Source of the DNA: JADLCX01 sp038251595
GTDB lineage: Bacteria; Planctomycetota; Phycisphaerae; Phycisphaerales; UBA1924
Length of the DNA stretch: 24,852 bases
Assembly (NCBI GenBank): GCA_038251595.1
Contig: JBBSBC010000038.1
Location: 1-24,852, forward strand
Reading direction: 5' to 3'
Shown here: one piece after another, positions 9,614 through 16,511 of the stretch
How positions within the stretch are numbered: position 1 is the stretch's first letter
Layout of the letters: the number at the start of each line of letters is the position of its first letter
The notes under the pieces: generated by a model
Told to the model about the DNA's origin: nothing
Database searches by the model: none
Seen by the model: only the letters and a program-made list of their open reading frames with translations
Made by a program: the position numbers and the translations under genes

Positions 9614-11054
9614 GGGCCACCTCCCCAATCTCCGCGCGAGCGGTCAATGTTGCGTGTTCGTTCACACTTTCCAGGCTTGTCGAGGCCGCGAGTGCCTGCT
9701 CAAGATCCGCGATGATGTCGATCGCGTGCTCAAGGCCGACCGAGAGCCGGATCAGCCCATCGGTGATCCCGACCGCGGCCCGCTGCTCTTCGGGAACATC
9801 ACCATGCGTCATCGTGACCGGGTGCGTCACCAGCGATTCGACCGCGCCAAGGCTCTCTGCGAGCGAGATCAACTTCAGCGAGTTGAGCAGCCTGACGCCC
9901 GCGGCAACACCACCCTTCACCTCGAATGCGATCACACCACCGTGCAGCGCTTCGCCGCTCGCAATGTGCTGAGCCCGGGCAAGCGTGCTCTGCGGAAAAG
10001 ACTCGAGACCCGGGTACCAGACCCGTTCGACGAGTTCGTGTGATTGCAGGTATCGCGCCACGATGGTTGCGATCCGTGAGTGCTCACGGATCCGCAGCGG
10101 CAGCGTCTTCAGCCCGCGCAGGGTCAGCCACGCCTCGAACGGCGATTGGATGGTCCCGAGCGTCTTGCGCACAAACTTGAATCGTTCGATCAACGCCGGG
10201 TCGCGCGCGGTCAGCGCACCGCCGATCGTCGCGTTGTGTCCTTCGATGTGCTTGGTGGTTGAATAGACACAGATGTCGGCACCGAGATCCAGAGGGCGCT
10301 GAATCACGGGCGTGAGAAAGGTGTTGTCAACCGCCAGCAGGATCCCCGCGCGGCGCGTAACCGCGGCAATCGCGCCGATATCCGTCAGCTTGAGGGTCGG
10401 GTTCGCGGGTGTCTCAACGAACACCAGTTTGGTGTTCGCTGTGATCGCGCGCTCGACAGCGCCCGCGTCGGAGGTATCGACAAAACGCGCGACGATGCCC
10501 AGCCCGCTGAGGATCTGCCGCAGAAGCCGCACCGTCCCTCCGTACACGACATCCGAGACGATGATCTCATCTCCCGCACGGAGCAACGCGAGAAAGAGCG
10601 TGGTCTCCGCGCTCAGCCCACTTGAGAAGCAGGCCGCGCCGGTTGTGCGATCATCGCCCCCGTGGGCACTCCCACCCTCGACCGCGGCGATGGCACGCTC
10701 CAGAGCCTGCACCGTCGGGTTGCTGGCGCGTGAATAGGTGTGCCCTCCCCGCGCGCCGTTGCCAGCCTGGACCGATTCCTGCACGTAGGTTGCTGATTGC
10801 ACGATAGGTGTGAGGATCGAGCCGCTCTTCGGGTCGCATTCGACCCCGCCGTGTATCGCGAGGGTTGCGTCGAGCCAGCCTTCGCCAACGGCTTTACGTT
10901 GATCATCTCGACTTGTTGGTGCATCCGGTGAACGCAAAAAGGAACTTGGCATCGGAACTGTCTCCATGCCATCTGCGAGAACCGTGGTGCGCAATGGTGG
11001 TGCTCGACATCGAACACCCGCTTTGCTGTTCTCCGACCGGCCCTTGCCACCCAT
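9606..11054 (-). CDS. Cystathionine gamma-synthase/lyase family PLP enzyme
   Basis: 482 residues from the ATG at 11054. The family fold begins near residue 61 (LDATLAIHGG), so there is an unusual N-terminal extension of about 60 residues. Motifs: TPIVQSATYV, HTYSRASNPT (Tyr107/Arg109), Tyr171 in DVVYGGTVRLL, FVETPANPTLKLTDI, LAVDNTFLTP, and the PLP lysine Lys268 in YSTTKHIEGHNATIGG. In this operon, ahead of a kinase and a cystathionine beta-lyase, the simplest role is cystathionine gamma-synthase (activated homoserine plus cysteine). Gamma-lyase or an O-acyl-homoserine sulfhydrylase cannot be separated by eye. The start at 11054 has GAGG 8 bases upstream and lies just after the riboswitch. 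In-frame ATGs at 10967 and 10952 (the latter with GGAG 9 bases upstream) are alternatives. First gene of the operon. Confidence 0.8.
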   Translation of the reverse strand: MGGKGRSENSKAGVRCRAPPLRTTVLADGMETVPMPSSFLRSPDAPTSRDDQRKAVGEGWLDATLAIHGGVECDPKSGSILTPIVQSATYVQESVQAGNGARGGHTYSRASNPTVQALERAIAAVEGGSAHGGDDRTTGAACFSSGLSAETTLFLALLRAGDEIIVSDVVYGGTVRLLRQILSGLGIVARFVDTSDAGAVERAITANTKLVFVETPANPTLKLTDIGAIAAVTRRAGILLAVDNTFLTPVIQRPLDLGADICVYSTTKHIEGHNATIGGALTARDPALIERFKFVRKTLGTIQSPFEAWLTLRGLKTLPLRIREHSRIATIVARYLQSHELVERVWYPGLESFPQSTLARAQHIASGEALHGGVIAFEVKGGVAAGVRLLNSLKLISLAESLGAVESLVTHPVTMTHGDVPEEQRAAVGITDGLIRLSVGLEHAIDIIADLEQALAASTSLESVNEHATLTARAEIGEVALV

Positions 11055-11100
11055 GTTCAGAACCTCGGTTCAGAAGGTGGCAACGACTGTCGTGTCAGCC
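11055..11100 (-). promoter_or_regulatory. Likely translational expression platform of the SAM riboswitch
   Basis: Between the last aptamer base and the ATG at 11054 there is no hairpin followed by a T-run, so transcription termination looks unlikely. Instead the Shine-Dalgarno GAGG (11066-11063) sits in the loop and 3' arm of a small hairpin, GAAC CGAG GTTC (11071-11060). TTCTGAAC occurs directly on both sides of it. This suggests ligand-dependent masking of the ribosome site, which is inferred. Confidence 0.4.
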
Positions 11101-11248
11101 CCATCGCTGCGAAAGCACTTCGGCCTTTCGCGGGCTCGGCACCGCGGCCAGTTGTCCCTGCAGGAATCGATCTTCCCGCAAAGTACTCGGGCTCGGTTGC
11201 CGCTCGACACGGGCAAATCACCCATGTCGAGTCTCTTGATGGCAGCGA
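11101..11248 (-). ncRNA. SAM-I-clan riboswitch (S-box-like aptamer)
   Basis: Reading the minus strand, the S-box core elements appear in order. CCATC (11242-11238) can close P1 with GATGG (11105-11101). It is followed by the joining segment AAGAG, then a P2 hairpin, CTCGACATGGG/CCCGTGTCGAG with a TGATTTG loop. Next comes the invariant CGGCAACC, whose GGCA-A-CCG pairs with CGGTGCC downstream (P3 with bulged A, exactly as in S-box RNAs) across a long variable arm. Last are GAGCCC (joining region) and the P4 hairpin GCGAAAG/CTTTCGC, then AGCGATGG back into P1. The P2 kink-turn sequence of typical SAM-I RNAs (GGAGGGA...ATGA) is absent, so it may belong to a SAM-I/IV-type variant. An alternative pairing, TCGCTGC (11248-11242) with GCAGCGA (11110-11104), is also possible. 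It precedes methionine genes, as expected. Confidence 0.78.
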
Positions 11249-11250
11249 AC

Positions 11251-11278
11251 CGTATTCCCTTGGTGGGCAAGAAGTCAA
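11251..11278 (-). promoter_or_regulatory. Promoter of the methionine operon
   Basis: On the minus strand TTGACT (11278-11273) is a good -35 match and AATACG (11256-11251) a weak -10, with a 16-base spacer. Transcription would begin near 11243, right at the 5' edge of the riboswitch P1 stem, which supports the call. The -35 overlaps the stop codon of the upstream gene remnant. Confidence 0.5.
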
Positions 11279-11691
11279 ATCGTGACTTCGACAGCTCTTG
11301 AGCAGCTGACAAAAAAGGCGGTCACAAAGTCAAAGATGTCTTGAAGCGTGACACCATCGGCCTGGTTGATATCCGCCCGAAGATCGGCCGCGAAGTAGAG
11401 ATTCAAGAACTCAAAGACATCCTGAATGGTCAGTGTTCCTGTCTGGTCGATATCCGCAACACAGGTGTTTCGCGGCAAGCAGATCAGAAAGGCCAGTTCG
11501 CACGCATCGGGATTGATCGCCTGCCCGACGATGGTGAGTCCATCGGCCGAGATGTCGGTTGCCACCAACAACTGCCACCCTCTGAGCTGCTCACGCGAAC
11601 CATAGTTGTTCGAGAGATCTTCAAACAGATCGACAAAGCCGGTGTTGGCGCGCCAGATCCAGGCGCGCGTGCCGGGTAAACCAAAGTTTGT
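11275..11691 (-). pseudogene. Remnant 3' end of a HAF-repeat, dockerin-type secreted protein gene
   Basis: 139 codons stay open directly after the TGA (11694-11692) that ends the upstream dockerin gene, in the same frame, with no plausible start codon or ribosome site. The first half reads RAWIWRANTGFVDLFEDLSN...GWQLLVATDISADGLTIVG, which resembles the last repeat of extracellular HAF-repeat proteins (AFIWD...GW.L..A.GIS.DG.TIVG). It is followed by a double dockerin-like module (DIDQTGTLTIQDVFEFLNLYF and DINQADGVTLQDIFDFVTAFF). The usual final Cys-stop is instead Cys-TCA, with eight run-on residues. The body and start of the gene are missing, so I read it as a decayed tail left by a deletion, possibly through recombination with the neighbouring dockerin gene. 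Translation by read-through of the TGA is possible but unsupported. Confidence 0.65.
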
Positions 11692-12891
11692 TCAGCATCC
11701 CGCAAAGTACGCGGCGAGGTAGTCGAAAATATCCTGCACAGAGATGACCCGGCTTCCGTTGAAATCGGCCTCGGTCAGGCCCGAGAAATAGGCACCGAGG
11801 AAGTCGAAGAGGTCTTGAATGCTCGGGCCGCCGTAGCCGTTGAAATCGGCGGGGCAGCAGGTGTGCTGGTGGTTGGTGGGGTTGATGCACGCGGTCGAAT
11901 CGCCGCGATATTGGCCGCCGAAGGTGGTGGCGCAGGCGTTGGGCGAGGTGATGAGGCAATCGAGCGTTCGGCAGCACGCACCGGAAGCGAGCGCGGGGCC
12001 GATGGTCAGCGTGAGGCGAACGGCAAACTCGCCCGCGCTGATATCGGGCGTCGCGATGGGCGCGGGCGATGGCATGATGTCATCAATCGTCGAGCCAAGA
12101 CTGGCATAGATGATGGGCAGTCGCTCGGGGTAGACACCCCCGCCCGACCACCCCGGCGAGACGATGAGCGTGCCCGAGCCGATGACGGGGGTGCTGGTCC
12201 GCTCGGGCGGATAGCCGGTGGCATAAGCCGTGTTGAACAGCGAGCGCTGCGCTTCAATGGGGCAGCCGAGTTCGACTCCGCCGGAGCAGATGATGCCATC
12301 TTCGGGCCACGGGATGGTGCGCTCTCCGGGCGAGACGGCGTTGACGGAGTATTCATATTGGTAGGAGATTGAGTGGGTGGAGAGCGCGGCTTCGCCCACG
12401 ATCAGCAGCGGGAGCGAGGCCGTGACCTCGGTATGGCCTTCGGCTATGAACGCGCACGTGGTCGCCGCGGCCGAATGCAGCGTGGACGTGCGGAAGGTGA
12501 TGATGACCTGGTTGGTGCCGAGGCCGATAAGGCCGACCATGGATGTGCAAGAGGCATTGACGGTTCCGGAACCGAGCGCCTGCGTAGCGATGAAGGCCGC
12601 CGCGCCGAAGTCGTAGGTCTCTGAGCCAAAGACAAAGGCGGGCTGGAGCGCGAAGTTGGTGGCCGCGTTGGGCACAACGGCAAGTTCAGCGCAGCTTGTG
12701 CCGCCGTTGAGGGTGGCGCGAGCGGTCGAATAGAGGGTGAGGCTTTGGTTGGCACCGGCCACATCGAGCGACCAGACGGGCTGGGCCAACGCACCGGCTA
12801 CGCCGAAGGGCAGGGCGGAAGCGGCGATCAAGGCTGATGCGGCGTGGTGGCGCACAAATAGTTGGGTGCGGGGCAAGTGGGCTCGGGGCAT
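11692..12891 (-). CDS. Secreted protein with C-terminal GC-type dockerin-like module
   Basis: 399 residues. The signal peptide covers about residues 1-37 (hydrophobic AASALIAASALPFGVAGALA, cleavage near AQP). The middle part is a beta-rich, cysteine-containing extracellular region with no family I recognise. Near residue 310 comes a Cys-rich segment, GACCRTLDCLITSPNAC..., of a kind common in Phycisphaerae exported proteins. The end is a paired Ca-loop-like module, ADFNGYGGPSIQDLFDFLGAYF and ADFNGSRVISVQDIFDYLAAYF, finishing in Ala-Gly-Cys at the very C-terminus. This tail matches the planctomycete GC-type dockerin anchoring domain; whether it binds a cohesin or is a sorting signal is unknown. 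The ATG at 12891 has a weak GAGAG site upstream. Divergent from the PilZ-like gene. Confidence 0.8.
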   Translation of the reverse strand: MPRAHLPRTQLFVRHHAASALIAASALPFGVAGALAQPVWSLDVAGANQSLTLYSTARATLNGGTSCAELAVVPNAATNFALQPAFVFGSETYDFGAAAFIATQALGSGTVNASCTSMVGLIGLGTNQVIITFRTSTLHSAAATTCAFIAEGHTEVTASLPLLIVGEAALSTHSISYQYEYSVNAVSPGERTIPWPEDGIICSGGVELGCPIEAQRSLFNTAYATGYPPERTSTPVIGSGTLIVSPGWSGGGVYPERLPIIYASLGSTIDDIMPSPAPIATPDISAGEFAVRLTLTIGPALASGACCRTLDCLITSPNACATTFGGQYRGDSTACINPTNHQHTCCPADFNGYGGPSIQDLFDFLGAYFSGLTEADFNGSRVISVQDIFDYLAAYFAGC

Positions 12892-13139
12892 GGCTCTCTC
12901 TCGGCAGCAGTAACGATGGCGATCTCGGACATCGTTCGACGATGGAGTTTATCAGGACTCTGGCAAAATGCATCCCACACAGAGCCCGCATGAGTGATAT
13001 TGGGCTTATTGTGGGGGGGGTTGGGCGGTCGAGATTATGGGAATGCCTGCACGGGCGTGCAGCGATGCAGGATGGCCCGGAAGCGTGAATTCATGGTCAA
13101 TGTGCGCTCTGTGGGTTAACGTGAAGACTTCTTCATGCG

Positions 13140-13508
13140 ATGAAATGTACCATGAATGCACGACCCTTGCGGTTTCAAGAGACGGTGCCCACGGTTCAGC
13201 CGGCCAATCAGCGTCGGCATGGGCGGTTGCGGGTGATCGGGGTTCAATGCTCGCTGGGCGAGGTGTTGGATATCGCCCCGATGGGGATGCGGGTGCGGTG
13301 TCGCGGCGGCACGCCGGTGCCGGTCGGGCAGCACCTCACACTGACGATGACGACGCCGCTCGGGTTGCTCGCGTTGGAGGCCGAGGTGCTTTGGATTCGC
13401 AAGGCCGGGCTTCGACATAGCGAGGTGGGGCTGGCGTTTGTCAACATGACCGCGGATGTGGCCCGAGGGGTGACGGCGGTGGCGCAGGGGTGCTCGGGGG
13501 CGACCTGA
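13140..13508 (+). CDS. PilZ-domain-like protein, degenerate second motif
   Basis: 122 residues, about one PilZ domain. The N-terminal RRHGRLR (near residue 25) fits the RxxxR c-di-GMP motif, and the following strand leads to DIAPMGMRV (near residue 43), in the place of the (D/N)xSxxG motif but with Ala for Ser. The remainder has the expected beta-barrel pattern, ending GLAFVNM. PilZ proteins bind c-di-GMP and act as adaptors in motility, exopolysaccharide or secretion control; with the altered motif, binding is uncertain. The start is the first ATG; a second in-frame ATG at 13152 is nearly as good, and neither has a clear ribosome site. It stands alone, divergent from the dockerin gene and convergent with the PEP-CTERM-like gene, whose frameshifted tail overlaps its last 68 bases. 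Confidence 0.6.
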   Translation: MKCTMNARPLRFQETVPTVQPANQRRHGRLRVIGVQCSLGEVLDIAPMGMRVRCRGGTPVPVGQHLTLTMTTPLGLLALEAEVLWIRKAGLRHSEVGLAFVNMTADVARGVTAVAQGCSGAT

Positions 13509-13749
13509 GCTCTCGCTGGCAACGGGGGAGGAGGGCGAAGATGATGGCCAGCGGCGCGGCATGGGCGGGTGAGGGGATGTTGAAAGACCAGGCGTAGAAG
13601 AACTCGCCCGGCCCGCCGCGAGCAAGCGTGGCGAAAATTCGCATGGTGGTTTCAATTCGATAAGCACCAGGTTCGAGTATGCCGTTGGCAAGGCCTGGCA
13701 AAATGTGATTCACGCCACTGATTGAACTACCACCACTGTCTCGAAAAAA
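13441..13749 (-). pseudogene. Frameshifted 3' part of the PEP-CTERM-like protein gene
   Basis: Removing one base from the run of six T (minus strand, 13749-13744) would continue the upstream protein as ...QVFIFRDSGGSSISGVNH and on through LANGILEPGAYRIET, a pattern common near the C-terminus of planctomycete exported proteins. It then reaches IPSPAHAAPLAIIFALLPRCQR. That last stretch has the layout of a PEP-CTERM sorting tail: a Pro-rich motif, a hydrophobic segment, then Arg-rich residues. The frame stops at 13441, inside the 3' end of the PilZ-like gene. It has no start of its own that makes sense. Either a real frameshift or a base-count error in the homopolymer separates it from the upstream gene. 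Confidence 0.6.
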
Positions 13750-14242
13750 TGAAAACCTGTGAAGTTCCGCTGAAAGTTAAGCCAAAACGCGGTTGAATGA
13801 GTTGAAGTGAGGAGGGCGTTGCATCGTCAATAGTAAATCGTAGATTAATTCTAGATTGGGCAATACCCGTGACGGTCACCCCCTCACCCTCAACCATCGT
13901 CATCCTGACAACGCCATTGTCAACAATCGATTGCGGCGTGATGTTTGAGTGTTGCTCGGCGTAGCAGGTCATGCTTCCTCGAACAACGCCCTCGCGGCTG
14001 AGCGGCCTTGTAATTGTGACCTGATTGTCCCAGCGACCCGAAAGTGGGCCGGAGGCACCAGTGCCACCGCCAGTTTCGTTAACAACATTGACGCTGAGGG
14101 CACGGGAACCAGAGATGGGCGTGATCGTTGCCGAGCGACCAGCGTTTGCGAAGACCAAAACGAATACGAGCGATACCATTGTCCAGGGTGTGTCGGCCCA
14201 ACGTGTTCGAGCCGCGCGTTGACGTAAGCGAAAATCGGACAT
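13727..14242 (-). CDS. Secreted PEP-CTERM-like protein, prematurely ended by a frameshift
   Basis: 171 residues as read. The start is the ATG at 14242 with GAGAGG 7 bases upstream; an open extension to 14338 runs into the promoter region of the neighbouring gene and has no such site. The signal peptide is residues 1 to about 38 (hydrophobic TMVSLVFVLVFANAG, cleavage after RSA). The mature part is a small beta-rich domain (ITPISGSRALSVNV...GLTFSGTSQVFIF) that I do not recognise. The frame stops at 13727, shortly after a run of six T; on the other side of that run the missing C-terminus with a sorting-like tail continues in a different frame. Function unknown; exported surface protein is the inference. 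Divergent from ggt with a 219-base spacer. Confidence 0.65.
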   Translation of the reverse strand: MSDFRLRQRAARTRWADTPWTMVSLVFVLVFANAGRSATITPISGSRALSVNVVNETGGGTGASGPLSGRWDNQVTITRPLSREGVVRGSMTCYAEQHSNITPQSIVDNGVVRMTMVEGEGVTVTGIAQSRINLRFTIDDATPSSLQLIQPRFGLTFSGTSQVFIFSRQWW

Positions 14243-14461
14243 GCAAAGACCTCTCGTCGAAGGGCGCCTCGCGGCGGGACGCGGGTCTCTGCTCTCATCC
14301 GAAGTAAAGAGCATGCCCGGTTGGTGGCCCAGTTGCAAGCGAGAAACGTGAAGATTGGCCAGTATTCATGCCTGCCGGCTCGCCTACGACATTCTTTGGC
14401 GAGTCGCATCGGCCCGGCGACTGTCGTGCGAGCAAAGCACAAGGCCGCGTACGCTGTGGGC

Positions 14462-16297
14462 ATGAGCACGCAATGGATGGTCGGCGCGGTTGTTCTGTTG
14501 GCCACAAGTCTTCATGGTGCGCGGTCTGAGCCGCCGGTTGTGCGCGAAGTGGCCGCGTTTAGCGCGAGCTACGAAAGGTTCGCGGTCGCGGCGGACCATC
14601 CGCTTGCATCGGCAGCGGGGGCGGAAGTGTTGCGGTCCGGTGGCAACGCGGTTGATGCGGCGGTGGCGACGAGCTTTGCGTTGAGCGTGGTCAGGCCTTA
14701 TGCCTGCGGCATCGGTGGTGGCGGGTTTATGGTGATTGCCGGGATAAATGTTGGTGCGCGAGAGGCCAACGGCGACGCCAGCACCGTGGGGGCGAGCGGT
14801 GAAGGAGAGGGTCCACCTCCCCGGCCTGTCCCTCTGGGCGGGGGTGTTGGGGGGGTTTGCATCAACTATCGGGAGATGTGCCCCGGCGCGGTGGGGGCGG
14901 AGTACTTTGAGAAGATCGACGATCGGGAGGCGAGCACGCGGGGCGGCAAGTCGTGCGGCGTGCCCGGAACCGTGGCGGGCTTGATGTACGCGCTTGACAA
15001 GTACGGCACGATGGAGCGTGCCAAGGTGCTGGCGCCCGCGATTCGCCTGGCTCGTGAGGGGTATGCGTGCGATGCGGCCTACCTTCGCGCGGCCAAGAGC
15101 CTGATTGAAAGGTTTGATCAGAAGCCCGAGTGGAAGACGCGCTTCGCGTTTACATGGACGCGGCTGCTGGCAAGCGGCACGATCGCGATCGGAGACATCA
15201 TCAAGCTGCCCGAGCAGGCCGCGGTGCTTGAGAGAATTGCCGCGGAGGGTGCCGCAGGATTTTATAAGGGTGAGGTTGGTCGGACGATTGTTGAAGCCGC
15301 GCGTGCGGATGGGGGCGAACTCACGCTGGAGGATCTTGCGGGGTTTGAAGTGGTGGAAATGCTGCCGCTGCGCGTGAAGTTTGCGGGAAGAACGCTGCTG
15401 ATGATGCCGCCACCATCGAGTGGCGGGCTGGCGATGGCGGAGGTGTTTGGGATTCTGGAACGCAAGAATCTGGATGATGTGGTGAAGACTGAGAACTGGG
15501 CGTTCTATACGTTTTTGTTGGTCGAGAGTCTGAAGCACGCCTTCGCGGATCGGGCGAAGTTTCTGGGCGATCCGGCGTTTGTGGATGTGCCCGTGGCGAG
15601 GCTGTTGAGCAAGGAGTATCTGGATGAGCTGGCGGGGCGCGTGCGGGTGGGCAAGGTCAAGCACTCTGAGTTGTATGGCACGATGGAACAACTGCCGGAG
15701 GATGGCGGAACGAGCCACCTCTCGGTGATCGATGGGAAGGGCGGGGCGGTGGCCTGCACCGAGACGATCAACTTGGGTTTTGGCTCGCTGGTGGCAACGG
15801 AGAAACTCGGGTTTTGTTTGAATGACCAGATGGATGACTTCACCACCAGGCGCGGGGGGGTCAATGCATTTGGCTTGCAGCAATCTGACAAGAACCTCCC
15901 CGCGCCGCGCAAGCGGCCCTTGAGCAGCATGAGCCCGACCATTGTGATCGATAAGCAAGGGCGCGTTGAGGCCGTCGCTGGCGGGAGCGGCGGGCCACGG
16001 ATCATCACGGCGACGGTGCAGGTGCTGCTCAACGCCTTGGTGCGCGGCGACAGCGCGGCCCGGGCCGTCTCGCGCCCCCGCATTCATCACCAATGGAAGC
16101 CCTACCTCTTGGAAATCGAAACCGGGTTTGACGAGAAGCACGAGGGCATGGGGGTGGATATGTGGATGAGGAAGATGGGCAACACGGTGAAAGAAGTGAC
16201 CGCTGGGGCGGCGGTGCAGGTGATCGTGAGAAACTCGAGCGGGGGTTGGGATGCGGCGTGCGACCCGAGGGTTGGTGGCAAACCCGATGGCCAATGA
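14462..16297 (+). CDS. ggt: Gamma-glutamyltransferase (Ntn-hydrolase precursor)
   Basis: 611 residues, usual length for the family. It transfers or hydrolyses the gamma-glutamyl group of glutathione and related compounds outside the cytoplasm after self-cleavage into two subunits. Signal peptide: about residues 1-20 (MSTQWMVGAVVLLATSLHGA). Large-subunit motifs: HPLASAAGAEVLRSGGNAVD near residue 46 and CGIGGGGFM. The catalytic, self-cleaving threonine is Thr417 in GGTSHLSVID. The small subunit holds ETINLGFGS, NDQMDDF, KRPLSSMSPT (the Ser-Ser pair of the active site), GGSGGPRIIT and RIHHQW, all close to the E. coli enzyme. Odd: about 30 extra Gly/Pro-rich residues are inserted after GGGGFMVIAG, before INYREM. 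The upstream open frame to 14321 was not used because the signal peptide starts at 14462; the ribosome site is weak. Confidence 0.93.
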   Translation: MSTQWMVGAVVLLATSLHGARSEPPVVREVAAFSASYERFAVAADHPLASAAGAEVLRSGGNAVDAAVATSFALSVVRPYACGIGGGGFMVIAGINVGAREANGDASTVGASGEGEGPPPRPVPLGGGVGGVCINYREMCPGAVGAEYFEKIDDREASTRGGKSCGVPGTVAGLMYALDKYGTMERAKVLAPAIRLAREGYACDAAYLRAAKSLIERFDQKPEWKTRFAFTWTRLLASGTIAIGDIIKLPEQAAVLERIAAEGAAGFYKGEVGRTIVEAARADGGELTLEDLAGFEVVEMLPLRVKFAGRTLLMMPPPSSGGLAMAEVFGILERKNLDDVVKTENWAFYTFLLVESLKHAFADRAKFLGDPAFVDVPVARLLSKEYLDELAGRVRVGKVKHSELYGTMEQLPEDGGTSHLSVIDGKGGAVACTETINLGFGSLVATEKLGFCLNDQMDDFTTRRGGVNAFGLQQSDKNLPAPRKRPLSSMSPTIVIDKQGRVEAVAGGSGGPRIITATVQVLLNALVRGDSAARAVSRPRIHHQWKPYLLEIETGFDEKHEGMGVDMWMRKMGNTVKEVTAGAAVQVIVRNSSGGWDAACDPRVGGKPDGQ

Positions 16298-16447
16298 CTT
16301 GGCGTGCACGAGGCTCGACGCCCGGCCCACGACCCGAGTCGCCACCGTACTTTGCGCAAAGGTACGATCAATTCGGTTACGATGGTGCCTTCACCACAAC
16401 CCATGGTGGTGCGCGGGTGGCCGTGCGCGGCGAGCATTTTGTTTGAT

Positions 16448-16478
16448 TTGAAGGTCTCGTACAGATATTCCTTACAAT
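16448..16478 (+). promoter_or_regulatory. Candidate promoter of the SBP/VWA-PspA-AAA cluster
   Basis: TACAAT (16473-16478) is a near-consensus -10. Upstream, TTGAAG (16448-16453) could be the -35 at a long 19-base spacing. The segment is AT-rich in a GC-rich region. The first gene follows after a strong AGGAGGGG ribosome site (16497-16504) and the ATG at 16512. Confidence 0.45.
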
Positions 16479-16511
16479 AGATGGTGGGTGGAAGACAGGA
16501 GGGGCCAATCG

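Noticed and set aside
11692..11694. TGA between the dockerin gene and the in-frame tail as a selenocysteine or read-through codon
   Set aside because: The codon comes exactly after the usual Gly-Cys end of the dockerin module, and no SECIS-like hairpin was evident; a normal stop fits better.
13011..13025. Run of eight G in the gap between the dockerin and PilZ-like genes as a phase-variation tract
   Set aside because: It lies outside coding sequence and not between recognisable -35 and -10 elements.
13047..13062. Small palindrome CTGCAC...GTGCAG ahead of the PilZ-like gene
   Set aside because: A 6-base stem in GC-rich DNA is expected by chance; no T-run and no clear promoter overlap.
14384..16345. 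653-codon open frame on the minus strand, opposite ggt
   Set aside because: Antisense shadow of a strongly biased GC-rich gene; its translation is rich in His/Arg and has no family features, while the plus strand is a clear gamma-glutamyltransferase.
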